Below, piece by piece: positions 33,290 to 41,521 of a stretch of DNA of 64,000 nucleotides. Below the pieces are notes generated by a model. That model was given only the letters and a program-made list of their open reading frames with translations, did no database searches and had not been told where the DNA came from. This stretch comes from Brevibacillus_H sp049846925 (GTDB taxonomy: Bacteria > Bacillota > Bacilli > Brevibacillales > Brevibacillaceae), in the NCBI RefSeq assembly GCF_049846925.1, contig NZ_JBNCMT010000009.1, forward strand, positions 101,700 through 165,699. The letters are read 5' to 3'. Position numbers and translations under genes: made by a program. Position 1 is the stretch's first letter; the number at the start of each line of letters is the position of its first letter.

Positions 33290-34203
33290 CAGGTAATCTC
33301 CTTCAAACGTAAAGAAATATGCTTAGCCGCTTTCATAGCCTGACCAGCAGCCAAAGCCAGGCTGGCAAATGCGGAACCATTTGTCACATCGCCAATTCCG
33401 TATATCCAATCGACGTTGGTTAATTGATTTTCATCGACACGCAGGAACCCATCCAAATCACATCGCAAGAAATGAAGGTCGTTGTTTCCGATACTGCCAA
33501 TTCTGGGCAGAATACAATCAATTTCCATGAAGCAAGGTTCTTTCTGATCACCGGTGACAAGCCAGACTCCAGTAGGACTTGTATTTTCTTCCGTTCGAAC
33601 CAGTTGCGTTTGATAAAGAATCGTTACATTCGAACAGTTTTGCAGCCGCAATGCCCATTCAGGTCGAGCCCGTAGCTGACTTCCCCTTACTGCCAACCAG
33701 ACATGGCTGGCAAAGGCAGACAGGTTATAACCGCTCTCAACCGCTCGATCTCCGCCACCGATAATCAGAACTTTTTTCCCCTGCAGGTACTCTCCTTGTG
33801 AAGTAGTCGAAAACCAGGGCGGCAGGACCAGTGCGGAATTCTCTAGTACAGGCAATGTATTTGGTTTTATACCGGTAGCGATGATCAAAAAATCAGTTTG
33901 ATACGCTCGTTTGTCGGTCGTCACAACATGATTGTCCACATCAACATTGATGACAGTTTCCTGTAATCGGATATCTAAAGTTGCTGTCCTGCTGTTTTTT
34001 TCTAACTCTGTGAGCAGTTCCATACCATTGGCAAACGTATAAGGAGGGAAGTCCCAGATTTCATTCTGTATTTGTTTCAGTTGTCCACCTATATGACTCT
34101 CTCGTTCAAGCAAGACTGCGTGAAGTCCCAGACGTTTGCACCAAATCGCTGCCGAGACGCCTCCCATACCAGCGCCGACAATCAACACCTGAACTTTTTC
34201 CAC
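33289..34203 (-). CDS. Thioredoxin reductase-fold FAD/NAD(P) oxidoreductase lacking CxxC
   Basis: A 304-residue two-domain flavoprotein: FAD loop VGAGMGG at residues 9-15, NAD(P) loop IIGGGDRAVESG in the middle, and the C-terminal FAD motif YGIGDVTNGSAFASLALAAG. The active-site CxxC of true thioredoxin reductase is absent; this part reads ENSALVLPPWF. It therefore resembles the ferredoxin:NADP reductase or YpdA-like branch, and the acceptor is unknown. GTG 34203 follows GGGGAAA. It is coupled to the Nudix gene. Confidence 0.78.
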   Translation of the reverse strand: MEKVQVLIVGAGMGGVSAAIWCKRLGLHAVLLERESHIGGQLKQIQNEIWDFPPYTFANGMELLTELEKNSRTATLDIRLQETVINVDVDNHVVTTDKRAYQTDFLIIATGIKPNTLPVLENSALVLPPWFSTTSQGEYLQGKKVLIIGGGDRAVESGYNLSAFASHVWLAVRGSQLRARPEWALRLQNCSNVTILYQTQLVRTEENTSPTGVWLVTGDQKEPCFMEIDCILPRIGSIGNNDLHFLRCDLDGFLRVDENQLTNVDWIYGIGDVTNGSAFASLALAAGQAMKAAKHISLRLKEIT

Positions 34204-34297
34204 AGTGTTTCCCCATTTCTTTTTCTATCCAATCTTATATTAGAATTATTCCATAAAGAGCGAAGAATTCCTTCCTTTTGGAATGTGATCCGTGCAG

Positions 34298-34972
34298 TCA
34301 AGAATGTCTGGTGGTGGAGAATCGGTTTCGGAGGAAGCCCACTGCAAGAACTCCAATAACAACGGCTGCCATAAAACCATAATGGATGGCTGGGGATTGG
34401 AAGAAGCGTTCGAAAAATGGTTCTTCCGTAATCATCCTGGCCGCAGTCCATGCCAAAACGGCTGCTCCTGCGTAAATGATCAGAGGGAATCGCTCCATCA
34501 GGCCGAGAATGATTGTACTGCCCCACACCATAATCGGTACACTGATCAATAACCCCAGAACAACGAGCACAAAAGAACCATGAGCAGCTCCAGCAATTGC
34601 TATCACGTTATCAAGACTCATGACGACGTCTGCAATAATAATCGTTTTGATGGCATCAACGATGTTTTCGCCTGTTTTGACCTCATGCTGTTGTCCTTGA
34701 TCGACCAAAAGACCATAGGAAATCCAGATGAGCACCAATCCTCCCATCGCAAGCAGAAAGGGGATTTGTAACAGCCAGCTCACTGTTAACGTAAGTCCGA
34801 TGCGAATCAAAACGGCAGCAACTGTACCGTAAACAATCGCCTTGGTTTGCAAATGATTCGGCAACGTTCGGGCTGCCATCCCGATCACAATGGCATTATC
34901 TCCGGCCAGGACCAAATCGATCACAATAATGCTCAGGAGGGCTAGAATAAATTGTGTTGAAACAAACTCCAC
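34298..34972 (-). CDS. TerC/YjbE-family membrane protein
   Basis: A 224-residue integral membrane protein with seven to eight spans and the two family motifs DLVLAGDNAIVIGMA and ADVVMSLDNVIAIAGAA, whose acidic residues are thought to bind metal. Relatives export manganese or metallate exoenzymes in Bacillales. GTG 34972 is chosen because GAGGTGA ends five bases before it. It is divergent from topB. No yybP-ykoY manganese riboswitch is visible in the short upstream spacer. Confidence 0.83.
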   Translation of the reverse strand: MEFVSTQFILALLSIIVIDLVLAGDNAIVIGMAARTLPNHLQTKAIVYGTVAAVLIRIGLTLTVSWLLQIPFLLAMGGLVLIWISYGLLVDQGQQHEVKTGENIVDAIKTIIIADVVMSLDNVIAIAGAAHGSFVLVVLGLLISVPIMVWGSTIILGLMERFPLIIYAGAAVLAWTAARMITEEPFFERFFQSPAIHYGFMAAVVIGVLAVGFLRNRFSTTRHS

Positions 34973-35108
34973 TCGGATCACCTCACGAATAGAGTCTCCA
35001 GTTTGTCCAAAAAAAGTACCAGAACAGGAAGGATTCCTTTTTCTCGAAAGTATCGGTAAAATAGACTAGCGACGATGTATCCGTAGTAAATGAAGGAGCG
35101 ATACCCTT

Positions 35109-37343
35109 TTGAAGACACTCATTATTGCGGAAAAACCAGATATGGGAAGAAACATAGCTGCCGCAATCGATCCCAAAGCCAAAAATCACCGCACGTATTT
35201 GGAAGGTGAACAATACATTATTACCTGGGCGATCGGGCATTTAATTGAACTGGCTGAACCAGATGCATATGATGAGAAATACAAGAAGTGGAACATAAAC
35301 GATCTTCCGATTATTCCCGTGCAATTCAAACTGGTTCCGAATCGAAAGACCATCGATCAGTTGAAAGTGATCGCCGAGTTGGCCAAACGCTGCAATCTGC
35401 TCGTCAACTCCTGCGATGCCGGGCGAGAAGGACAACACATCTTCTCGCTGATTCAACGCCATCTGAAATTGCCCCATCCCGTCAAACGACTTTGGATTTC
35501 CGACTTGACCCCGGAAACGATCCGAAAAGGCTTTGCCGAGCTGAAAGACGGGGCAGAATACGAGAATTTGACGAAAGCAGCAAGGTCGCGCAGTGAAGCG
35601 GATTGGCTGATCGGGATGAACGGCTCCAGGGCGTTTACAACCAAACACAATGTACTCATTTCTGTAGGCAGAGTACAGACACCGGTCCTTGCGCTTATTT
35701 ATGATCGGCAGAAGCAGATCGAAGCTTTCTCGTCTTTGAAGTATTTTGAATTGGAAGGCCATTTCACGCAAAACGAGGTTGCCTACAAAGGCATGTGGCA
35801 AGGAGAGCGTATCACTGATGTAGCGAAGGTAGAGGCGTTAGCAGCCAAGGTAAAGGGCAAACCAGCACGAATCGCTTCTTATGAAGTAAAGGAAACCAAA
35901 GAGTATCCGAACAAGCTGTACGATCTGACGCTGTTGCAGCGTGAGGCCAACGGGAAATATGCTTTCTCTGCCAAAAAAACACTGGATGTAGCGCAGGCTC
36001 TCTATGAGAAACACAAAGTCATTTCCTACCCCAGAACCAATTCCAACTATGTAACGGAGCAAAACATTCCAGAGATGCACAGGACGCTGTCTGCCTTGCA
36101 AGGGACATCATACGATGATTTGGTAAAGGGCGCCAATCGCAACCTGGTTCATAAAGGGAATAAGTTTATTTGCAATCCCGCCAAGGTAGAGGATCACCAT
36201 GCCATCCTGCCCACCAATCGCAAGGCATCAGGGCTGACTCCTGATGAGCAGAAGCTGTACGACCTGATCGTGCGCCGGTTTCTTTCGCAATTTTATCCGG
36301 CGGCAGAATACAAGGTGCATACGGTCATGACGGAAGTAGAGAACGAAATGTTCAAAACGACGGTGAAAGAACTGCTCAGTCTGGGCTGGAAGGTTATTTA
36401 TGCCGATCAGAAGAAGGACAAGCCCAAAGGGGCCAAAGGCAAAGAGAAGGAAGAGGACGAGGAAGAAGAAGTGGAAGTAAATGAACCTTTCTCGATTCTG
36501 CCCGACATCGAGGTGCTTTGCCAGGATGCCAAAATCAAGGAAAAAGACACGCAGCCACCCAAGCATTTTACTGAAGGCACACTTTTAAAAGCGATGGAAA
36601 GTGCGGGCAAGCAGATTGAAGATGAAGAGCTGCGGGATGCGATGAAAGACTCGGGACTTGGCACTCCAGCAACACGTGCTGCAACCATTGAGCGGCTGAA
36701 AAAAGTGGACTACATCATTATGCAGGGCAAGAAAATCCTGATCACGCAAAAAGGGCGTACCGTCATTGAGTTGATCCGGGGAGCGGGTGTAGAGCTGCTC
36801 ACCTCACCGGAAATGACGGGACATTGGGAACGCCGCTTGAATGAAATTTCCCGAGGAACTGCTTCTGACGGACAATTCATGGAAAATGTGAAAAAGTTCG
36901 CCACGATGATTGTTGACAAAGTACGGGTACAGTCTCGAGCGGCCAAGACATCGTTCGAAAGTGAGAAACCCGCCCAGACAGGAGCTGCCAAGAAACGGAC
37001 CCGATCTGCAGGACAAGTCCAATCGGCACGCGGTCAAACGGCAGCAACCACTGAAACGGCTTCTTCTACACCTAGCATCATCACCAACTGCCCACGCTCT
37101 GGATGTGGGGGTTCCATTTTTATGGGACGCAAGGGTTATGGGTGTTCGCATTACAAAGAAGGCTGCAAGTTTGTCATCTGGAAAGAGAACTTCGGCAGAA
37201 TTCTGACGAATACGCAAATAAAGGCATTGGTTGAGAAGGGCAAGACAGGCAAAATGAAGCTGACACTGCCAGATGGAACACCAACGGAAGCCCGTCTGAT
37301 TTTGAAGAATCCGGATACGGGTGAGTTGAGTGTTGAATCATAA
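35109..37343 (+). CDS. topB: DNA topoisomerase III
   Basis: Type IA topoisomerase that decatenates and relaxes DNA. The 744-residue protein has a Toprim domain starting LIIAEKPDMGRNIA, the catalytic tyrosine at residue 307 in SYPRTNS, a Lys/Glu-rich insertion around residues 435-460, and a C-terminal topoisomerase III zinc-ribbon-like domain (CPRSGCGGSIFMGRKGYGCSHY...GCKF). TTG 35109 follows GAAGGAG by ten bases. The gene stands alone between two divergent or terminated units. Confidence 0.93.
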   Translation: MKTLIIAEKPDMGRNIAAAIDPKAKNHRTYLEGEQYIITWAIGHLIELAEPDAYDEKYKKWNINDLPIIPVQFKLVPNRKTIDQLKVIAELAKRCNLLVNSCDAGREGQHIFSLIQRHLKLPHPVKRLWISDLTPETIRKGFAELKDGAEYENLTKAARSRSEADWLIGMNGSRAFTTKHNVLISVGRVQTPVLALIYDRQKQIEAFSSLKYFELEGHFTQNEVAYKGMWQGERITDVAKVEALAAKVKGKPARIASYEVKETKEYPNKLYDLTLLQREANGKYAFSAKKTLDVAQALYEKHKVISYPRTNSNYVTEQNIPEMHRTLSALQGTSYDDLVKGANRNLVHKGNKFICNPAKVEDHHAILPTNRKASGLTPDEQKLYDLIVRRFLSQFYPAAEYKVHTVMTEVENEMFKTTVKELLSLGWKVIYADQKKDKPKGAKGKEKEEDEEEEVEVNEPFSILPDIEVLCQDAKIKEKDTQPPKHFTEGTLLKAMESAGKQIEDEELRDAMKDSGLGTPATRAATIERLKKVDYIIMQGKKILITQKGRTVIELIRGAGVELLTSPEMTGHWERRLNEISRGTASDGQFMENVKKFATMIVDKVRVQSRAAKTSFESEKPAQTGAAKKRTRSAGQVQSARGQTAATTETASSTPSIITNCPRSGCGGSIFMGRKGYGCSHYKEGCKFVIWKENFGRILTNTQIKALVEKGKTGKMKLTLPDGTPTEARLILKNPDTGELSVES

Positions 37344-37366
37344 AGAGCATCAATGATGACAATGTG

Positions 37367-37404
37367 ACGATCGCCCCCAGATGAGTAGGTGGGCGGTCGT
37401 GTTT
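37367..37404 (+). terminator. Terminator after topB
   Basis: ACGATCGCCC (37367-37376) pairs with GGGCGGTCGT (37391-37400), with a 14-base loop, followed by GTTTTC. Confidence 0.8.
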
Positions 37405-37449
37405 TCATTTATTCACAATCTATTCACCACATTTTTTGAACCTAGGGTT

Positions 37450-37855
37450 TATAATAAAGACAGGAAAGAAAATAAAAACAAAACAGGGATGAAGCCATTA
37501 CTGTCGGTCTCTCCGGAGGTCATGCGGTAAGCTAGTTCAATTAACCAGCCTCCTTTTCATTTATCCCCATGTGGAGATGATTCACTCGGTGATAAAGAAA
37601 ATGCCCTGCGTGGGGACCTAAAAGGTGAACGGTTAGGGGTTCAGAATTAGTAGGGATTCAGTTTCACAATCGACCTTTTGTTTGATTTGAGGAATCGGAT
37701 GAATGTTAGCATGAATGAGGAGGGGTTAAACCTAAGGTGTTCAAATGCTAACCATCTGGAAGAATCAAATCATGGGGAAATTGCGGAGGGGCTGGCTGTA
37801 ATGGATTCATCCATCGATTTAAAAACAAGCTGAAAGGCTTGTTTTTTTTTGCCTA
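37450..37855 (+). ncRNA. Candidate structured non-coding RNA of unknown class
   Basis: A region of about 390 bases without a large gene, bounded by a perfect -10 box TATAAT (37450-37455, poor -35) and a strong intrinsic terminator. Several stems are visible: GGAGG/CCTCC around GCTAGTT/AACCAGC (37513-37553), CCCCATG/CGTGGGG (about 37565-37617), CCTAA/TTAGG (37618-37638), GTTAGCAT/ATGCTAAC (37705-37754) and TGGAT/ATCCA near 37805. It is not tmRNA, RNase P RNA, SRP RNA, 6S RNA or a riboswitch class I can recognise. A 44-codon frame overlaps the 3' third, so it could instead be a long-leader small-protein mRNA. Confidence 0.5.
37821..37850 (+). terminator. Strong intrinsic terminator of the candidate RNA
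   Basis: AAAAACAAGC / GCTTGTTTTT, a 10-bp stem with loop TGAAAG, followed by more T to 37850. The TGA stop of the small frame 37699-37833 lies in the loop. Confidence 0.92.
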
Positions 37856-37879
37856 AAAAACAAAATAAAGCAAGCTGGG

Positions 37880-37946
37880 TTCGACAAAAGAAGAAATAGT
37901 GTGCGCCCAGAGTTCGACAGCCTTCGTTTCGTCACTACGTTATACT
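37880..37946 (+). promoter_or_regulatory. Candidate Spo0A-controlled promoter of the alpha-glucan operon
   Basis: Two perfect Spo0A boxes in reverse orientation, TTCGACA at 37880-37886 and 37913-37919 (TGTCGAA on the other strand), 33 bases apart. The second overlaps a -35-like TTCGAC (37913-37918). TATACT (37941-37946) follows after exactly 22 bases, the same spacing and -10 box as the spoIIG promoter at 16618-16651. The operon start codon is 60 bases further on. Activation in early sporulation is inferred. Confidence 0.6.
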
Positions 37947-38005
37947 TTTTTCTTGTAAACAAGGCATTACCAAACTTTGGATGTTGGCAGGAAGGAGCGC
38001 TACTT

Positions 38006-38650
38006 GTGATTGAGCGAATTCTAGAACTTCGAGCAAAAGCGATGTCAATTGCGGAAATAGCAGATCAATGTGGACTTACGATCGGACAAGTGAAGTACCA
38101 ATTGCAAAAGAGCAAGCGCCAGCCCCATTTGATTTCTACTGAAGAAGTTGCCCTGCCTGTTGAACAGGGGCAGTTGAATAGAAGAAATACAACATGGAAG
38201 CTCCCTTCCTTTTATGGTGAGAATGTCATCAAATTAATGCCACAGGGACCGACCGTCTTGCTAGCCTATTGGGAAATTACGTGGCCGCGCATGAGAATGG
38301 TAGCCAATTACCTGCAAACTGATTACCGTTTCATTCGCAGAGGGATACGGTTGTACGATGTAACTGATCGCTACTTTAATGGTGGTAATTCAAATGACTA
38401 TCGAGATGTCATCGTCAATGATGAAGTATCGAGCTGGTACATCCAGCATGTGAAGCCGGGAAGAACGTATATGGCCGACTTTGGCTTGTTCCATGAAGAT
38501 CGTTTCTGCCCTATTCTGCGTTCAGAACCAATAGCGACACCACGTAATGAAATGGCGCCTTGGGGTGACCCGATCGTCTCCCCTGCTGCCGATACCAGTC
38601 AATCCGTCTGGCTTGAGAATTTCTCAACCTATTCGGTTTACTCCAAATAA
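38006..38650 (+). CDS. DUF4912 protein with N-terminal HTH-like segment
   Basis: A 214-residue cytoplasmic protein. Residues 1-35 (LRAKAMSIAEIADQCGLTIGQVKYQLQK) look like a helix-turn-helix. From about residue 70 the DUF4912 domain follows (KLPSFYGENVIKLMPQGPTVLLAYWEI), a beta-rich fold related in appearance to carbohydrate-binding modules. The frame is open upstream, but GTG 38006 lies eight bases after GAAGGAG. It leads the alpha-glucan operon, 13 bases before the GH57-GT4 gene. A role in binding glucan or in regulating the operon is inferred. Confidence 0.72.
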   Translation: MIERILELRAKAMSIAEIADQCGLTIGQVKYQLQKSKRQPHLISTEEVALPVEQGQLNRRNTTWKLPSFYGENVIKLMPQGPTVLLAYWEITWPRMRMVANYLQTDYRFIRRGIRLYDVTDRYFNGGNSNDYRDVIVNDEVSSWYIQHVKPGRTYMADFGLFHEDRFCPILRSEPIATPRNEMAPWGDPIVSPAADTSQSVWLENFSTYSVYSK

Positions 38651-38662
38651 GCGAGGTGCCAC

Positions 38663-41509
38663 ATGAATCAAGGCTATCTAAGTCTCGTCTTGCATGCACA
38701 CTTGCCGTATGTGAGGCACGCAGAGCGAGATGATTATCTGGAAGAGCGCTGGGTATACGAAGCGATGGTAGAGTCTTATGTTCCATTGCTGCTTGTGTGG
38801 GAGAAATTGATGCAGGATAACATCGATTTTCGGATGACATTCTCTCTTTCACCTACGTTACTCTCTATGCTCGTTGATCCACTCATTCAGGAGAGAGCCA
38901 GGCGGTTTCTCGCCAATCGGCTTGAATTAGCAGTGAAAGAAGGCAAGCGTACAGCCAATCACCCGGCCGAAAACAAAATCGCCAGGATGTATATCGAACG
39001 ACTGCGGGAAATCGCCGCCTATTGCAACAAATACAACTACAACCTCATACCGGCTTTTTTGCAGTTTGTTCAGTCAGGAAAGCTTGAATTGATAACAAGT
39101 GCGGCAACTCATGCCTTTTTGCCGCTGATGGAGACGGAAGAATCGATTCGTGCGCAAATCATGACAGGAATTCAGACCTTTGAGAAAATTGTCGGCTTTC
39201 ACCCAAAAGGGATTTGGCTGCCTGAGTGCGGGTATACACCTGGTGTCGACAGATTGCTGCGAGAAGCAGGCATTACGTATTTCTTTATCGACAGTCACGG
39301 AGTCAGGCATGCCACACCGAAGCCAGAGCGAGATTTATTTGCCCCATTGATGACAGAATACGGAGTTGCTGCATTTGCACGTGATCCGGAATCATCGGAG
39401 CAGGTGTGGAGTTCCTGCATTGGCTACCCGGGTGACTACGACTATCGTGAGTATTATCGGGATATTGGTTTTGATTTGGATGAGAAGTACGTTACACCCT
39501 ATATCCACCCAAGTGGGGTGCGAATCCAGACAGGGATCAAATACCACCGGGTAACTGGCAAGGATGGTACAAAGGAGTTGTACAATCCAGATGCTGCTAC
39601 CGAAAAAGCAGCCACTCATGCTGGTCATTTTCTAGGAGAACGTGAAAAACAGGTACAGCGTACCCAATCAACACTCGATCGTCCTCCCTTATTTGTTGCG
39701 CCTTATGATGCTGAGTTGTATGGGCATTGGTGGTATGAAGGCACACAATTTCTTGATTTTCTCATTCGCAAGATTTCATGTGATTCCAACTTCATTACCA
39801 TGATTACCCCATCCGAATATTTGACTCGGTACAAACAAAATGACTATGCGAGGCTGCCGATGTGCAGTTGGGGGCGCAATGGCTACAGTGAGGTTTGGCT
39901 CAATGAGAAGAACGACTGGATCTATCGCCACCTTCATCAGGCTGAACGCAGGATGATTGAATGCACGACAAGGTTTCAGACCCCGACTCACCTCGAAAAC
40001 CGGGTACTCCAACAAATGGCGAGAGAATTGATGCTTGCCCAGAGCAGTGATTGGGCATTTATGATGGATAACCAATCAATGGTTGACTATGCTATCCGCC
40101 GAACCCATGACCATCTAGTGAGCTTTATGGAGTTATCAGAACAGTTGCAGCTAGGTGAAATCGATGAGTTTTGGCTACGTGATCGGGAAACAAATTTCCC
40201 AATTTTCCAACAGTTGAATCCGCAGTACTATCTGCCTAAGTCCTTGCATAGATTGAGCGTATCGCAAAATCAGACAGCAGCAGGCAATGCCAATGATCCA
40301 AGCCATCCCCGTATGCGTGTGTTGATGCTCAGTTGGGAATATCCGCCGAATACAGTAGGTGGCCTGTCACGTGCTGTCTATGAGTTGTCGAACCATCTGA
40401 CAGAGCAAAACGTGGAGGTTCATGTCATTACCAGTCATGTCGAAGGCGAATCGGCTCGTGAGCGTATTAATGGTGTTACCGTGTATCGTGTTCGAACGTA
40501 CTGTCCCCCCAACCAATCGGATTTTATGGATTGGGTTTTTCAACTGAATCTGGTGATGGTCGATGAAGTGGAGAGGCTGATGAATAACGGCTTGGAAATT
40601 GATCTTATTCATGCTCACGACTGGCTTGTTGCCTTTGCTGCAAATGAGCTCAAAAGCAGTTTAAACAAGCCCTTGATCACCACGATTCACGCCATGGAGC
40701 ACGGGAGAAACGCAGGGATTCATACAGAGCTGCAAGCGAATATTCATCAGATCGAGCAGACACTTACCAGTCATTCAGACCACCTGATTGCGTGCAGTCA
40801 TTACATGGCAGATCAAATGGTTCAGCATTTGGGGGTACAGACTGACAACGTCTCTGTCATTCCAAACGGAGTCAGCCTCGCCATTGAAGAAACAGATGAA
40901 CAAACGCTGATAGACATTCGCCAAAGAATCGCATTGCCAGAGGAAAAAATCATATTTTACGTCGGAAGGCTCGTTCGGGAAAAAGGAGTGCATCTCTTGC
41001 TCGAAGCAGCTCCATTTATTTTGCGAGAGCATCCGGAAGCCAAATTTGTTATAGCGGGAAAAGGTCCGATGCTGGATGAATTGATGCGTCAGGCTGAACA
41101 ATCAGGAATAAAAGAAAAAGTGTTATTTGCAGGTTTCATCGACGATCCCACCCGGAACGCCATTTTTCAGCTGGCGGATGCTGCGGTTTTTCCCAGTTTA
41201 TATGAGCCTTTCGGGATTGTCGCACTGGAAGCGTCCATTTACAGAACTCCTTTATTGGTTGCCGACACAGGAGGACTTGCTGAAATTATTTCGCATGGAG
41301 TGAATGGGGTCAAAATGTACCCAGGGGATGTTCAATCTCTCGTTACACAGATGAATTGGCTGTTAGCCCACCCCACGGAAAGACGAAAAATGGCAGAGCG
41401 ATCCTATCAAAGTGTTGTCACGACTTACAACTGGGAAAACATCGCAAGAGAGACGCTAGGTACGTATCACCTCTTATTACCAGAGGCAGCGGCGCTCTCA
41501 ACAACCTAA
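38663..41509 (+). CDS. GH57 (DUF1957) branching-type enzyme fused to GT4 glycosyltransferase
   Basis: A 948-residue two-enzyme fusion. Residues 1-530 are a GH57 domain with HAHLPYVRH at the start, the nucleophile Glu188 in WLPECGYTPG, and the acid Asp349 in YDAELYGHWW; family members are 1,4-alpha-glucan branching enzymes. Residues about 550-948 are a GT-B glycosyltransferase of family GT4, with WEYPPNTVGGLSRAV and the donor-site pair Glu848/Glu856 in EPFGIVALE. One chain may therefore elongate and branch an alpha-glucan. There is no signal peptide, so it acts in the cytoplasm. GCGAGGTG precedes the ATG. Confidence 0.85.
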   Translation: MNQGYLSLVLHAHLPYVRHAERDDYLEERWVYEAMVESYVPLLLVWEKLMQDNIDFRMTFSLSPTLLSMLVDPLIQERARRFLANRLELAVKEGKRTANHPAENKIARMYIERLREIAAYCNKYNYNLIPAFLQFVQSGKLELITSAATHAFLPLMETEESIRAQIMTGIQTFEKIVGFHPKGIWLPECGYTPGVDRLLREAGITYFFIDSHGVRHATPKPERDLFAPLMTEYGVAAFARDPESSEQVWSSCIGYPGDYDYREYYRDIGFDLDEKYVTPYIHPSGVRIQTGIKYHRVTGKDGTKELYNPDAATEKAATHAGHFLGEREKQVQRTQSTLDRPPLFVAPYDAELYGHWWYEGTQFLDFLIRKISCDSNFITMITPSEYLTRYKQNDYARLPMCSWGRNGYSEVWLNEKNDWIYRHLHQAERRMIECTTRFQTPTHLENRVLQQMARELMLAQSSDWAFMMDNQSMVDYAIRRTHDHLVSFMELSEQLQLGEIDEFWLRDRETNFPIFQQLNPQYYLPKSLHRLSVSQNQTAAGNANDPSHPRMRVLMLSWEYPPNTVGGLSRAVYELSNHLTEQNVEVHVITSHVEGESARERINGVTVYRVRTYCPPNQSDFMDWVFQLNLVMVDEVERLMNNGLEIDLIHAHDWLVAFAANELKSSLNKPLITTIHAMEHGRNAGIHTELQANIHQIEQTLTSHSDHLIACSHYMADQMVQHLGVQTDNVSVIPNGVSLAIEETDEQTLIDIRQRIALPEEKIIFYVGRLVREKGVHLLLEAAPFILREHPEAKFVIAGKGPMLDELMRQAEQSGIKEKVLFAGFIDDPTRNAIFQLADAAVFPSLYEPFGIVALEASIYRTPLLVADTGGLAEIISHGVNGVKMYPGDVQSLVTQMNWLLAHPTERRKMAERSYQSVVTTYNWENIARETLGTYHLLLPEAAALSTT

Positions 41510-41521
41510 GGAGGAAATGCA

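Noticed and set aside
34982..35108. yybP-ykoY manganese riboswitch before the TerC gene
   Set aside because: The spacer is short and lacks the conserved loops of that class.
37590..37680. c-di-AMP (ydaO) riboswitch
   Set aside because: GGGGACC, GGGGTTCAG and GGGATTCAG loosely recall its conserved loops, but the conserved 3' core (CCGAATCCG followed by CAGCTAACC) is not present in order.
37613..37800. Group I intron
   Set aside because: GTTCAGAATTAG and AAATTGCGGA resemble the R and P elements, but they occur in the wrong order and no flanking exon is interrupted.
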